From CAVWSM01 sp963757805 (GTDB lineage Bacteria > Actinomycetota > Actinomycetes > Jiangellales > Jiangellaceae), in the NCBI GenBank assembly GCA_963757805.1, contig CAVWSM010000025.1, positions 1 through 64,000 of the forward strand: a stretch of 64,000 bases of DNA, in the 5' to 3' direction. A program made the position numbers and the translations under genes. Below, piece after piece: positions 17,189 to 26,530 of the stretch (position 1 is its first letter; every line of letters begins with the position of its first letter). Below the pieces are notes generated by a model. The model did not search any database. It was not told the DNA's origin and saw only the letters and a program-made list of their open reading frames with translations.

Positions 17189-18436
17189 CTACCGGCGGGT
17201 GGCCCTCGCTGGCGCTGGTCGCGGGTCGCGGATGAGCGTTTCGAGCGGCATGATTGCAGCCCCCACGGCGACTGTGTCGCCTCCGAACGTGGCGGGCATC
17301 AGCTCGTACTGACCGCCCGGTCGGGCGAGTGCGTTCTCTCTCGTCGCGGCGTCAATCCGATCAGCGAGGGATTCCATGAGCCGAAGCCCTACCCAGCCAC
17401 CGATGACGACCCGTTGCGGGTTGGTGAGGTTTACGAGGCTGCCGAGTGCCGTTCCGAGGCTAGCCACGATGTCGTCGACCACGCTGACCGCAGCCGGATC
17501 GCCGCGTTCGGCCGCCTCCAGCAGCGTCCCGAGGGCCCGCCACCCGGATCCGTCGAAGCGGCCGCCGGCTGCTGACCAGGCCTGCAGGATGGCGTCGGCT
17601 CCGACGTAGGCCTCCACGCAGCCGCGCCCGCCGCAGCGGCACAGCCGTCCGCCGCGCTCGATCTTGGTGTGTCCCCACTCGGTGGCGCTGCTCGTCGCGC
17701 CGTACAGCAGCTGGCCGCCCGAGATGACGCCAAGCCCCACGCCGCGCCCGAGCAGCACCACCGCGGCATGGTCGACGCCGCGGGCGGCACCGAAAGACTG
17801 CTCGGCCTTGGCCTCCGTCTTGGCGCCGTTCTCCGCGTAGACGGGTAGGTCGTGGGAGATGAGGCTCGAGATCGGCACGGCCGGCCAGCCGAGGCTCTGT
17901 GCGTAGAGTGTCTGGCTGCCGTCTGGCTCGGTCTCGACGATGCCGGGAAGCCCCAGACCCACTCCGACGAGGTCCGGCCAGGCGTGCGGGTTACGCGCTT
18001 CCAGCGCGTCCAGCGCGTCGTCGAGGTCGTGCGCGATCGTCTCTGGCGCCTCCTGCTCTCGTCCGCCGCGGAACTCCCGATCGATGCGGGTCATGGTGAG
18101 GTCGAACAGCTCGACCGCGACGCCGCGCTCGCCGACGTCTGCGCCGATGAAGTAGGCACCCTGCGGACGTGGCTCGATCAGCCCAATTGGTCGGCCGCCG
18201 CGCGACGCCACCGACCCCGTCTCGACAACGAGTCCCTCGCCGATCAGGTCTGACACGAGGTTTGTCGCTGTTGCCAACGAGAGACCGCAGTCGCGCGCGA
18301 TTGCCGCTCGCGTGGTCTGCCGTTCAAGCACAATCTGCTTGAGCACGACCGCACGGTTGGCCTTGCGCAGGGTCGTCACAGTGGCCGACTCGGTATTGGG
18401 TGCGCCGGCTCGGCCTGGCCGTGCGTTGCCGATCAT
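17189..18436 (-). CDS. ROK-family transcriptional regulator of the glycoside operon
   Basis: Encodes 415 residues. An N-terminal winged helix (TTRAAIARDCGLSLATATNL, about 40-60) is followed by the ROK sugar-kinase-like domain with GADVGERGVAVELF and the zinc site CRCGGRGC. The presence of the helix-turn-helix marks it as a NagC/XylR-type regulator rather than a glucokinase. ATG 18436 overlaps the GH5 stop as ATGA, making it the last gene of a six-gene sugar operon. It likely senses a sugar released by the two glycosidases and controls the promoter at 24.56-24.59 kb (inference). Confidence 0.88.
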   Translation of the reverse strand: MIGNARPGRAGAPNTESATVTTLRKANRAVVLKQIVLERQTTRAAIARDCGLSLATATNLVSDLIGEGLVVETGSVASRGGRPIGLIEPRPQGAYFIGADVGERGVAVELFDLTMTRIDREFRGGREQEAPETIAHDLDDALDALEARNPHAWPDLVGVGLGLPGIVETEPDGSQTLYAQSLGWPAVPISSLISHDLPVYAENGAKTEAKAEQSFGAARGVDHAAVVLLGRGVGLGVISGGQLLYGATSSATEWGHTKIERGGRLCRCGGRGCVEAYVGADAILQAWSAAGGRFDGSGWRALGTLLEAAERGDPAAVSVVDDIVASLGTALGSLVNLTNPQRVVIGGWVGLRLMESLADRIDAATRENALARPGGQYELMPATFGGDTVAVGAAIMPLETLIRDPRPAPARATRR

Positions 18437-20013
18437 GGTGCATCGACCGTACCAAGCGGTGCATCGCGCTCGAGGATCACACGTGCGACCGTCGTGGGCT
18501 CGGTCGCGGTGATCCGTAGCCCGCGCGGAGTGCGTTCGTAGCTCACGGCTGCGTCGTTCCTGTCCGTATCGAGGGCGCGGGCGCGCGTCGTGTCCGTGTT
18601 CTTGCTCAGCTCGAACTCGAGCCAGTCGCCGCGCTCCATGCTTGCGACGATCACTTCGCGAGAGTCATACGGGCGACCATCCGGCTGCTGGAACGGGTTA
18701 GTGGGGTTGTCGCCTGGGTGCGCGAACTGCAGAGTCACCTGGTCGTCTTCGCGGATGCCATCCAGCCGCTGCGCCCTCGTTGTCCCGTAGGACTCGCCTT
18801 TCCCGCGGAAGCCGAATCCCCACGCAGGAATCGTGACCGGTGACTCCGCCGTGAGCGCGGCGATGATATCCGGCTGCCAAGCGCAGTTCTCCAATCGCAT
18901 CACCTCGAGCAGGTCATCGAGAATGCGCGATGCCTCACCTCGCCCTACGAGCGAGTCGCCGACGCTGCTGCCGACGATCGCGTCCCAGCCATCGGGGGGC
19001 TGGACGGAGACCGGTGATGTCCGCGTCGCAACCTTCTTCCATGGCCAGAAGTTCCAGCCGATCTGGTGCGCCTCATACAGCCGGTGCGCGGTATAGATCC
19101 AGTCCGAGGTGTTCTCCCCGCCCTCACCCATGTATATGGGCAGCCCGAGCCGGTCACGGGTCTCCAGGAAGGAGGCAATGCTTGCGTTGTCCGGCGACGA
19201 CCAGTACTTGTGGAACTGCAGCAGGGAGTTGTCGTCCCACACTTCGGTAAAGATGTCCCAGTTGGTCGCCCAGTGCGACCCCTCGTAGACGATGAGGTGG
19301 TCGGCGTCGACGGCGCGGATCTCGGCCGTGAGCTCCTTGTACAACAGAGCGAGCTCGTCGCCGTAGGTGTGCTGCCACTCGTTGGGCAGCGGCTCGTTCA
19401 GCAAGTCGTAGCCGAGCACAGTCATGTCGCCGGCGTAGCGACTGGCGAGGTATCGCCACAAGCGCAGCGTGTTGCGCCGGTACCGCTCGTCCATGAACAG
19501 CTCCGGTTTTCCGCGTGGGGAGTCGTCGATGTTCGTGCCGGTCTGACCTCCGGGCGCGCCGTGCAGGTCGAGCAGTACCCACAGCCGGTGCCTACGGCAC
19601 CACTCCACCAGCCGGTCGATAAGCGCGTACCCCGCCTCGATCGGCCTGCCGTCATCGGTTTGAAGGACGCGCGCGTTGATTGGCAGCCTTACGTGGTCGA
19701 AGCCGCTGGCCGCGATGCGTTCGATGTCAGCCTCCGCAATGAACACGTCGCGGAACTGTGCCCAGAACTCGGCGGCGCGCTCGGGACCGACGAGTCGGTT
19801 GATAAGCGTTTCGATCTCGCGCGGAGACTCGGCTCCCGCTCCGAATTTCCACATGTATCCCTCGGGCAAGAGCCAGTTGCCAAGGCCGACGCCACGCAGC
19901 AGCAGCTCGCGTCCCCTTCCGTCGACCAGTCCCGCGTCGTGGGCGCGGACGAACCCGCTGAAGTCGGCTGGGCGCGTAGTGAAGGTCGCGGCTGTCGTCG
20001 CGGCGAGGGTCAC
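18433..20013 (-). CDS. Glycoside hydrolase family 5-like enzyme
   Basis: Encodes 526 residues. A (beta/alpha)8 barrel of the GH5/cellulase type: RGVGLGNWLLPEGY, then LLNEPLPNEW with acid/base Glu207 and IYMGEGGENT with nucleophile Glu297. The last ~130 residues form a beta-rich appendage that may bind carbohydrate. I start at GTG 20013 because AAAGGAG is 9 nt upstream; a GTG at 20034 would add seven residues and overlap the permease stop. No signal peptide is visible, so it acts on imported oligosaccharides. GH5 includes glucanases, mannanases and glucosylceramidases, so the substrate remains open. Confidence 0.83.
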   Translation of the reverse strand: MTLAATTAATFTTRPADFSGFVRAHDAGLVDGRGRELLLRGVGLGNWLLPEGYMWKFGAGAESPREIETLINRLVGPERAAEFWAQFRDVFIAEADIERIAASGFDHVRLPINARVLQTDDGRPIEAGYALIDRLVEWCRRHRLWVLLDLHGAPGGQTGTNIDDSPRGKPELFMDERYRRNTLRLWRYLASRYAGDMTVLGYDLLNEPLPNEWQHTYGDELALLYKELTAEIRAVDADHLIVYEGSHWATNWDIFTEVWDDNSLLQFHKYWSSPDNASIASFLETRDRLGLPIYMGEGGENTSDWIYTAHRLYEAHQIGWNFWPWKKVATRTSPVSVQPPDGWDAIVGSSVGDSLVGRGEASRILDDLLEVMRLENCAWQPDIIAALTAESPVTIPAWGFGFRGKGESYGTTRAQRLDGIREDDQVTLQFAHPGDNPTNPFQQPDGRPYDSREVIVASMERGDWLEFELSKNTDTTRARALDTDRNDAAVSYERTPRGLRITATEPTTVARVILERDAPLGTVDAP

Positions 20014-20030
20014 GAGGCGGTTCTCCTTTG

Positions 20031-20864
20031 TCACTTGAGGCCGGACAGGGCAAAGCCCTGCACCACGTAGCGCTGGAAGACGACGAAGACGACGAGTACG
20101 GGCACGACCATCAACGAAGCCGCAGCCATCTGCAGCGCGGGGTTGACTGCGATCTGCTGGTTGAGCAGTGCCAGCCCGACGGAGAGCGTGTAGTAGTCCT
20201 GGTCGCTGGCGATGATCAGTGGCCAGAGGAAGCTGTTCCAGCCGGCAATGAACGTCAGCACGGCCTGCACGGCCAGGATCGGCTTGGACATGGGAAGCAC
20301 GACCTGCCAGAACGTGCGGAACTCCCCCGCGCCGTCAATGCGGGCCGCTTCGAGCATCTCTGTGGGGATCGTCGTCATGAACTGCCGGAACAGGAAGATG
20401 CTGAACCCACTCACGAGGGTAGGCAGCGCGATCCCGACGAGCGTGTTGGTCAGGCCCAGCTCGTTGATGATCAGGAACGTCGGGATCATCGTTACCTGGA
20501 TCGGGATCATCAACGTCGCGAGGACGAGGAAGAACAGCCACCGCTTGCCGCGGAACTCGAACTTCGCGAATGCGTAGCCGGCCATCGCCATGAGCAAAAC
20601 CCCGACACCGCCGATGAGCACGACGATCACGGTGTTGACGAGGTAGCGGCCAAAGTCCAGCTCGGTGAACAATCGCTCGTACGACTCGAGCGTCGGATCC
20701 TGCGGCAACAGTGTCGGCGGATAGTCGATCGACTCGCGTTGCGGCTTGAACGAGCCGCTGAGCATCCAGAACAGCGGGAACGCAGTGATGGCGGCACCTA
20801 GCGCGAGCGCAACGCCGACCGTCACTGACAGTCTGCGGCGGTGGGTGCGGTCAGGACTCGACAT
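20031..20864 (-). CDS. Carbohydrate ABC transporter permease, MalG type
   Basis: Encodes 277 residues with about six membrane helices. The cytoplasmic EAA loop (EAARIDGAGEFRTFWQVVLP) that contacts the ATPase is intact. The start ATG 20864 lies inside the end of the MalF-type gene (14 nt overlap), and its stop precedes the GH5 gene. It forms a heterodimer with the partner permease to import an oligosaccharide. No ATPase gene is present in the operon. Actinobacteria commonly share one multitasking MsiK-like ATPase between such systems. Confidence 0.93.
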   Translation of the reverse strand: MSSPDRTHRRRLSVTVGVALALGAAITAFPLFWMLSGSFKPQRESIDYPPTLLPQDPTLESYERLFTELDFGRYLVNTVIVVLIGGVGVLLMAMAGYAFAKFEFRGKRWLFFLVLATLMIPIQVTMIPTFLIINELGLTNTLVGIALPTLVSGFSIFLFRQFMTTIPTEMLEAARIDGAGEFRTFWQVVLPMSKPILAVQAVLTFIAGWNSFLWPLIIASDQDYYTLSVGLALLNQQIAVNPALQMAAASLMVVPVLVVFVVFQRYVVQGFALSGLK

Positions 20865-21810
20865 CGGCCCTCCTTAGTCGCAGCTGTACGAGCGTCACGA
20901 ACGCGATGAGGGCGAACAACACCAGCGAGCCAGCGCTGGCGTAGCCGAACTGGTTGAGCCGGAACCCCTCCTTGTAGAGGAAGATCGACGCCGAGGTGGT
21001 GGCTCCGAGCGGTCCGCCATCGGTCAGCACGAATGGCTCGTCGAAGAACTGCAACCAGGCAATCATCGTCGTCACGGTGACGAAGAAGATGGCGAAGCGC
21101 AGCAGCGGGATCGTGATCGACCGCGTCGTCCGCCACTCGCCCGCGCCGTCGAGTGCTGCGGCCTCGTGGTATTCACGGGGCACACCCTGCAGTGCTGCGA
21201 GGAAGATGATGATATTGAGCCCGGTGCCGCGCCAGATCGCGACGAGCGCCACCGAGAACTTCGCCAGCGACGGGTCGGACAACCACTGGACCTGGTCGAC
21301 ACCGACCAGCGACAGTAGCCAGTTGAAGAGGCCGAACTGCGTGTTGTAGAGGTAGCCCCACACCAGTGAGATGGCGACGATGCCAGTCACCGCGGGGACG
21401 AAGTAGAACGCGCGCAACGCCCTAGCGAATCGGCCGGTGCTGCGGTTGAGCAGCAGCGCCACAGCGAGAGAGACCAGGACGATCGTCGGGACGCCGATGA
21501 CGACGAAGAACGCGGTGTTGCCCAGCGCGCGCCAGAAGTCCTGGTCGGCGAACAGCCGGCTGTAATTGTCAAGGCCGATGAACTCGACGTTGCCCCAGTC
21601 GGCGAGGCCGGAGATATCCATGTCGGTGAGACTCACGCCAGCCGCGACCAGGATTGGGAACACGCCGAAGGCCAACAGCAGGACCATCGCGGGCGCGACG
21701 AACGCATACGGCGTCAGCGTGCGCCTGAGCGCGCCGCGACGCGTTCCCTTCGGGTGCTGGCCGGCTCGTGGTCGGGGTGCCGCCGACGGGTGTGGCGGCA
21801 CCCCCTCCAC
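20851..21810 (-). CDS. Carbohydrate ABC transporter permease, MalF type
   Basis: Encodes about 319 residues. An N-terminal basic Pro-rich stretch precedes the first helix (AFVAPAMVLLLAFGVFP), then come five further helices and the EAA loop EAAALDGAGEWRTTRSITIP. The start is uncertain: GTG 21810 lies 4 nt after the binding-protein stop, and another GTG at 21801 is equally weak. Neither has a well-placed ribosome-binding site, so translation is probably coupled to the upstream gene. It is the second transmembrane subunit of the importer. Confidence 0.9.
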   Translation of the reverse strand: MEGVPPHPSAAPRPRAGQHPKGTRRGALRRTLTPYAFVAPAMVLLLAFGVFPILVAAGVSLTDMDISGLADWGNVEFIGLDNYSRLFADQDFWRALGNTAFFVVIGVPTIVLVSLAVALLLNRSTGRFARALRAFYFVPAVTGIVAISLVWGYLYNTQFGLFNWLLSLVGVDQVQWLSDPSLAKFSVALVAIWRGTGLNIIIFLAALQGVPREYHEAAALDGAGEWRTTRSITIPLLRFAIFFVTVTTMIAWLQFFDEPFVLTDGGPLGATTSASIFLYKEGFRLNQFGYASAGSLVLFALIAFVTLVQLRLRRADVES

Positions 21811-21814
21811 GAGG

Positions 21815-23047
21815 TCAGTTGACCGAGACACCTTCGGTCTTGCCATAGAACTCGGCGAGCGTGCTGTCCGGATCGGCGCCGTTGAGCACGATCGAGTTGA
21901 GCGCCGTGAGCAGGTCTGTGCCGACTCCGCCGTCCCAGTTGGGCACCAGCGGCAGCACCTTTGCGTCAGCGAGCTGCTCCGAGTAGACCTGCACGAGCGG
22001 GTCACTCATCAGGCTGTCGTCCGCAAGCGCGGCTGTCATTGTCGGCAGCTCCCCGTTGATCTCGTACCAGTTGAGCTGTGTTTCCGGCTGGGACAGGTAC
22101 TCCAGCAGGTCGAGCGCGGCGTCCTTGCGCTCGGTGTCGTTCCACACGGCCATATTTGACCCAGCGAACAGGGACGTCCCGTTCTCGGCGTCGGGCACCG
22201 TCGTCACACCCCACTTGCCGTCCAGCTCGGGGGCGGCATCGGCGATCGACTTGGCGAGGTAGGGGCCGCTGATCAGCATCGGCGTAACGCCCGAGATGAA
22301 GCCCTGCGTCTGGTCGAAGTCGCCGTTGGTCGGGACGCTGCCGTCCGCGTACAGACCGGTGTAGAGGTCGACTGCCTCGGCGAACTCGGGGGTGTCGAAG
22401 TTGACCGCGCCGTCGCCGTCGATGATGTCGCCACCGAAGTCCCACGTCATGATCACCGGCAGCGGGCTGTCCCACTGCGGGATGTAGTAGCCGTAATGTC
22501 CGTCGCCGCGGCCAGCGAGCGTCTTGGCGTCGGTACGCAGGTCCTCCCAGGTCGCCGGCGGCTCGTCGATCCCGTGCTCGGCGAGGATGTCCGAGCGATA
22601 GAACAGCACACGCGTGTCGCTGATCCACGGCACGCTGACGATCTGCCCGTCGACCGCAGTCGCCTCGCCGGCGACACCGTCGGCGAAGTTGTCGGGGGTG
22701 AGCGCCGGGTGATCGTCGAGCTCGTCGTCGAGCGGGAGCAGCGCGCCGGCGTCGGCGAAGGTGCGCAGCTTGGACAGGCCGACCTGCAGCACGTCGGGTC
22801 CGTCGCCCGAAGCGACGGCGGTGGTGAGCCGCTCATCGACGCCGTCCCAGGGGATGGCGACCACCTCGACCTCGGTGCCGGTGTCCTCGGTGAACGGGGC
22901 GACCAGCTCTTCGAAGTTCGCCCCCGAGTCGCCCATGATCCAAACGGAGATCGGGCCGTCGGCCTCGCCGCCGCCGGAGTCGTCGGAACAGGCGGCCAGT
23001 CCTGCCACGACAGTGACCGCGAGGATCGTTGTGGCTGTTCGTTTCAT
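21815..23047 (-). CDS. Sugar-binding lipoprotein of an ABC importer
   Basis: Encodes 410 residues from ATG 23047, with AGGAG upstream. A lipoprotein signal peptide ends at the lipobox LAAC (Cys near 19), followed by an acidic Ser/Gly linker. The mature protein is a type 1 extracellular solute-binding protein (ISVWIMGDSG, then GTSLFAGSNMAVWNDTERKDAALDLLEYL near the C-terminus, split here across a conserved hinge). It captures the oligosaccharide outside the membrane and hands it to the two permeases. It is the most expressed component expected of the operon and stands just after the GH1 gene. Confidence 0.92.
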   Translation of the reverse strand: MKRTATTILAVTVVAGLAACSDDSGGGEADGPISVWIMGDSGANFEELVAPFTEDTGTEVEVVAIPWDGVDERLTTAVASGDGPDVLQVGLSKLRTFADAGALLPLDDELDDHPALTPDNFADGVAGEATAVDGQIVSVPWISDTRVLFYRSDILAEHGIDEPPATWEDLRTDAKTLAGRGDGHYGYYIPQWDSPLPVIMTWDFGGDIIDGDGAVNFDTPEFAEAVDLYTGLYADGSVPTNGDFDQTQGFISGVTPMLISGPYLAKSIADAAPELDGKWGVTTVPDAENGTSLFAGSNMAVWNDTERKDAALDLLEYLSQPETQLNWYEINGELPTMTAALADDSLMSDPLVQVYSEQLADAKVLPLVPNWDGGVGTDLLTALNSIVLNGADPDSTLAEFYGKTEGVSVN

Positions 23048-23085
23048 CGAGACTCCTCTGTCTCTCAGGTGGTCCAAGTGTGCGG

Positions 23086-24513
23086 TTACGACGCCTGCTC
23101 CACGGCAGACGCCCTGGCTTGATGGGTCCCGATGAGCCGCCGGTACCAGTGGGCGCTCAGCTTCGGTACGCGTGTCTGTGTGCGGTAGTCAACGAAGACG
23201 AGCCCGAATCGCTTGCTGTAGCCCTCCGCCCATTCGAAGTTGTCGAGGAATGACCAGGCGTAATAGCCGCGCAGGTCGACGCCGGCACGGATCGCACTAG
23301 CGGCAGCGTCCAGATAACTGCGCAGGTAGGCGACGCGTTCTACGTCGACTGCCTCACCGTTCGGGTCGAGGTAGTCGTTGAAGCTCGCCCCGTTCTCGGT
23401 CACGTAGATCGGCAGTGTGGTGAAGTCACGGGTAACGCGAGTCAGCACCGCTGTGAGCGAGTCAGGGATGATCGACCATCCAAACGAGGTCGTCGCCGGC
23501 TCGGCAGGGCGCTCACTTACCCGAAGGTGGCCGGTCGCTTCGTCATGCGAGGCGTGAACGCGCTGGTAGTGGTTGATTCCCGCGAAGTCGGTCTGTGCCG
23601 CGATCGTCTCCGAGTCGCCCGGCACGATCAGCTGGTCGAACTCGAGGTCAGCGAACACCTCCCGTACGAGCGGCGAGTAGTCGCCCAGGTAGACCGGGTC
23701 GAGGAACATCCGGTTGCTCGCTGCATCCAACCGGGCCGCCGCCGCGCCATCCGCCGGCGAGTCGGTGGCAGGCACCACATCGGTGACGAGGTTTGAGATC
23801 CCTACTCGCGCCTCGGGTTGTTCGGCACGAATCCGTAGCAATGCCAGGCCATGCGCGAGGTTGAGGTGGTGGGCCGCCGCCACCGCTGCCCTGTCATCAG
23901 TACGACCCGGCGCGTGCACGCCGGAGCCGTACCCGAGGAAGGCGCTGCACCACGGCTCGTTGAGGGTCACCCAGTCCGTCGCGAGATCGCCGAGGGCACG
24001 TACGACCAGTCCCGCGTAGTCGGCGAACCGCGTGGCCGTCTCGCGAACGGGCCAACCCCCGCCGTCCTCAAGGGGTTGCGGTAGGTCCCAGTGGTACAGC
24101 GTGACAAGTGGGCGGATGCCTCGACCGCGCAGACCACCAAGCACCGCTCGGTAGAAGGCAACGCCCTCGGGGTTGAGCTCGCCGCGGCCCGTCGGTTGCA
24201 GCCGCGACCAGGACACCGACAGCCGATAGTCGGTGACCCCGATCTCGGCGAGAAGATCCAGATCGTCGCGCCACCGGTGGTAGTGGTCGCACGCGATGTC
24301 GCCGGTGTCGCCGTGCCTGCTCCGACCAGCCGTGTGGGCGAAGGTATCCCAGATGCTTGGGCCACGACCGCCTAGGCCCACGGCGCCCTCGATCTGGTAG
24401 GCGGCGGTCGCTAGCCCCCAGCGAAAGCCCGGCGGGAACGCACGCACGTCGGCCACCGACGCCTCGGCATCAAGCCGGATCGATGAAGTTGTGATGGAGT
24501 GCGTGGTCGGCAT
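23086..24513 (-). CDS. Glycoside hydrolase family 1 beta-glucosidase
   Basis: Encodes 475 residues from ATG 24513 (GAGAGG 8 nt upstream; a GTG two codons earlier is possible). GH1 landmarks are complete: FRWGLATAAYQIEGA at the N-terminus, acid/base Glu186 in TLNEPWC, nucleophile Glu373 in YVTENGAS and the aglycone-site WSFLDNFEWAEGY. It hydrolyses terminal beta-glucosides in the cytosol. As first gene of the operon with an importer and a GH5 enzyme, it points to uptake of beta-linked oligoglucosides such as cellodextrins or glucosyl conjugates. Confidence 0.93.
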   Translation of the reverse strand: MPTTHSITTSSIRLDAEASVADVRAFPPGFRWGLATAAYQIEGAVGLGGRGPSIWDTFAHTAGRSRHGDTGDIACDHYHRWRDDLDLLAEIGVTDYRLSVSWSRLQPTGRGELNPEGVAFYRAVLGGLRGRGIRPLVTLYHWDLPQPLEDGGGWPVRETATRFADYAGLVVRALGDLATDWVTLNEPWCSAFLGYGSGVHAPGRTDDRAAVAAAHHLNLAHGLALLRIRAEQPEARVGISNLVTDVVPATDSPADGAAAARLDAASNRMFLDPVYLGDYSPLVREVFADLEFDQLIVPGDSETIAAQTDFAGINHYQRVHASHDEATGHLRVSERPAEPATTSFGWSIIPDSLTAVLTRVTRDFTTLPIYVTENGASFNDYLDPNGEAVDVERVAYLRSYLDAAASAIRAGVDLRGYYAWSFLDNFEWAEGYSKRFGLVFVDYRTQTRVPKLSAHWYRRLIGTHQARASAVEQAS

Positions 24514-24558
24514 CGGCACGACCTCTCGTTCGCTGGTCAGAGGCTTTTTCTGCGCCTT

Positions 24559-24586
24559 ACTATAACTCTCGCTAGAAGCCCGTCAA
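24559..24586 (-). promoter_or_regulatory. Promoter of the glycoside-uptake operon
   Basis: On the minus strand TTGACG (24581-24586) and TATAGT (24559-24564) are 16 nt apart, 45 nt upstream of the GH1 start. This is a strong vegetative-type promoter for a GC-rich genome, and its AT-rich setting contrasts with the surroundings. No clear palindrome was found in it, so the ROK binding site is undefined. Confidence 0.65.
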
Positions 24587-24637
24587 GGGTGTCTTGGACG
24601 AGAAAGTGGACCGACTTCGTTGGTCACACCGTGCGGA

Positions 24638-25147
24638 CTACTCCCCGGTTACGCCGTCGATGGCCTCGCGGATCAGGTCGGCATGACCGTTGTGGCGGGC
24701 GTACTCGTCGATCATGTGGTTGAGGACCCAGCGCAGGGAGCGCTGGCGGCCGGTGTCATCCGTGGACGCCCCGATCGCGTCCAGCGGGCGGTCGTCAGTG
24801 ATGCGGCGGGACTGCTCGACCTCTGCGAGCCAGATCGCGAACGCCTTCTCGCCGGTGGCCGTCTCGAGGTCGTTGAAGTCCTCCTCGTCGTCGTCCGTGT
24901 CGGCGTAGAGGCCGCCGGGAAACTGTCCCGCGATCACTCCCTGGAAGTACCACCGCTCGACCCCAGCCAGGTGCCGCACTAAGCCGAGAAGCGTGACGTT
25001 GGAGGTCGGCACCGCCCGAAGGCGCAGCTGCTCGTCGGAGAGTCCGGCACACTTGCGCACCAACACGTCGCGGTGAAAGTCCAGGAACGTGGTGAGCAGC
25101 GTGCGCTCATCGGCCGAGGCGGGGAGCGCGAAGCGGTCGTCCTGCAT
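24638..25147 (-). CDS. DinB/DUF664 superfamily protein
   Basis: Encodes 169 residues from ATG 25147. A four-helix DinB-like protein: an early LLTTFLDFHRDVLVRK helix, LLGLVRHLAGVERWYF with the first metal-type histidine, and LRWVLNHMIDEYARHNGHADLIRE with the final histidines. This is the pattern of actinobacterial DUF664 proteins, relatives of mycothiol- or bacillithiol-dependent enzymes. It lies 8 nt downstream of the FmdB-type zinc ribbon in the same transcript. Function is unknown. A metal- and thiol-dependent transfer is possible. Confidence 0.85.
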   Translation of the reverse strand: MQDDRFALPASADERTLLTTFLDFHRDVLVRKCAGLSDEQLRLRAVPTSNVTLLGLVRHLAGVERWYFQGVIAGQFPGGLYADTDDDEEDFNDLETATGEKAFAIWLAEVEQSRRITDDRPLDAIGASTDDTGRQRSLRWVLNHMIDEYARHNGHADLIREAIDGVTGE

Positions 25148-25155
25148 TTCTCGGC

Positions 25156-25353
25156 CTAGCTGCAGCACGCTCCGCCGCAACATCCGCCGGCGGAGGGCTG
25201 CGTCGCCGTGCCCGTCACTGCGATGGTGGACAACAACCGCACCGTGTCTATGTGCCCGGCGGGACAAACCGCCACATCACCTGAGGCCGCCATCGGGCGC
25301 GTGAGCTCAAACGTTGTCCCGCAGGCGCGGCAGCGGTAGTCGTAACGCGGCAT
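25156..25353 (-). CDS. FmdB-type zinc-ribbon regulatory protein
   Basis: Encodes 65 residues from ATG 25353. The start PRYDYRCRACGTTFEL and the later CPAGH supply the knuckles of the FmdB/CxxC zinc ribbon. A Gly/Cys-rich tail (GGCCGGACC) ends the protein and may bind extra metal. Such small proteins are widespread in actinobacteria and their role is not established. It precedes the DUF664 gene and is divergent from the maleylacetate reductase gene. Confidence 0.85.
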   Translation of the reverse strand: MPRYDYRCRACGTTFELTRPMAASGDVAVCPAGHIDTVRLLSTIAVTGTATQPSAGGCCGGACCS

Positions 25354-25434
25354 GCCGCTCAGGATAAGGCCGGCGGTCTTGCGACCCGCCCTAACGGAGA
25401 GTAGTTTCCTGTGCAACAACCTCCGGAGGGTCGC

Positions 25435-26529
25435 GTGGCAGCCGGATTGGTTTTCATGTACGACGGCGTCCCGCAACGGGTTCTCTTCGGGTCGGGCATG
25501 CTCGCGCGGCTGGGTGCCGAGCTGGAGCGGGTGTCGATCACGCGGCTACTTCTCATCGCCGGTGGTGCACACAAAGGAGTCGCCGACGATCTTGCCGTGA
25601 CGCTTGGCGATGTCGTCGTTGCGCGATTGCACGAGGTCCGCCAACACGTCCCGGAAGCACTTGCCGCCAACGCAACCCAGGTGGCCAGGGATGCGCAAGC
25701 CAACGGCATCGTCACCGTCGGCGGTGGATCGGCGACCGGGCTCGGCAAGGCCGTTGCCCACGAGCTCGGCATCCCGCTGGTCGCGGTGCCCACCACGTAC
25801 GCTGGCTCAGAAGCCACCGCCATCTACGGCATCACCGGGCAGCACAAACAGACCGGGCGTGACGAGCGGGTGCTGCCCAAGGTCGTCATCTACGACCCAG
25901 CGCTGACGGCGTCTCTGCCGCCGCATAGCTCGGGCACGACCGGTTTCAACGCGATGGCGCATTGCGTCGAAGCCTTGTACGCGCCTGGCGCCAACCCCGT
26001 CAGCTCACTGCTTGCGTTGGAAGGTCTCAGGCGACTGTCGGCATCCCTCCCCCGCGTTACATCGGCGCCCTCCGACATGGAGGCGCGCAGCGACGCGCTC
26101 TACGGCGCCTACCTCGCCGGCTCGGCGCTCGCAGTTGCCGGCACCGCGCTGCATCACAAGCTCTGCCACGTGCTCGGCGGTACGTTCGGCCTCGACCATG
26201 GCGAGGTCAACGCCGTGCTCCTCCCGTACGTCACCGCCTTCAACGCACCGGCAGCTTCGGCGGCACTCCGCGACGCGGCGCTCGCAGTGGGCGGCGCTGG
26301 ATCGAGCGCAACAGACACCCCAGCCCGGCTGCGGGACCTCGCGGTCCAGCTCGACCTCCCGCTGAGCCTGGTCGCCATCGGCATGCCGGCAGATGGACTC
26401 GACAACGCAGCGCGGCTCGCTGTTGACGCTGTGGGATCCGGCAATCCGCGAGCAGTCGACGCGACGAGCTTGCGCAAACTCCTGGACGACGCCTACGTCG
26501 GCCGATGGCCGGCAGAAGGAGAGGCTTGA
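25435..26529 (+). CDS. Maleylacetate reductase-like iron-type alcohol dehydrogenase
   Basis: Encodes 364 residues. The opening MYDGVPQRVLFGSGML, TVGGGSATGLGKA, PTTYAGSEAT and the C-terminal metal-site histidines in HHKLCHVLGGTFGLDHGEVN match the maleylacetate-reductase branch of group III alcohol dehydrogenases. The reaction is NADH-dependent reduction of maleylacetate to 3-oxoadipate. I prefer GTG 25435, which has CGGAGGG just upstream; a GTG at 25411 would add eight residues. Downstream genes for an isomerase-family protein, a VOC protein and 3-oxoadipate-type CoA-transferase fit the lower part of an aromatic pathway. Confidence 0.88.
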   Translation: MAAGLVFMYDGVPQRVLFGSGMLARLGAELERVSITRLLLIAGGAHKGVADDLAVTLGDVVVARLHEVRQHVPEALAANATQVARDAQANGIVTVGGGSATGLGKAVAHELGIPLVAVPTTYAGSEATAIYGITGQHKQTGRDERVLPKVVIYDPALTASLPPHSSGTTGFNAMAHCVEALYAPGANPVSSLLALEGLRRLSASLPRVTSAPSDMEARSDALYGAYLAGSALAVAGTALHHKLCHVLGGTFGLDHGEVNAVLLPYVTAFNAPAASAALRDAALAVGGAGSSATDTPARLRDLAVQLDLPLSLVAIGMPADGLDNAARLAVDAVGSGNPRAVDATSLRKLLDDAYVGRWPAEGEA

Positions 26530-26530
26530 C

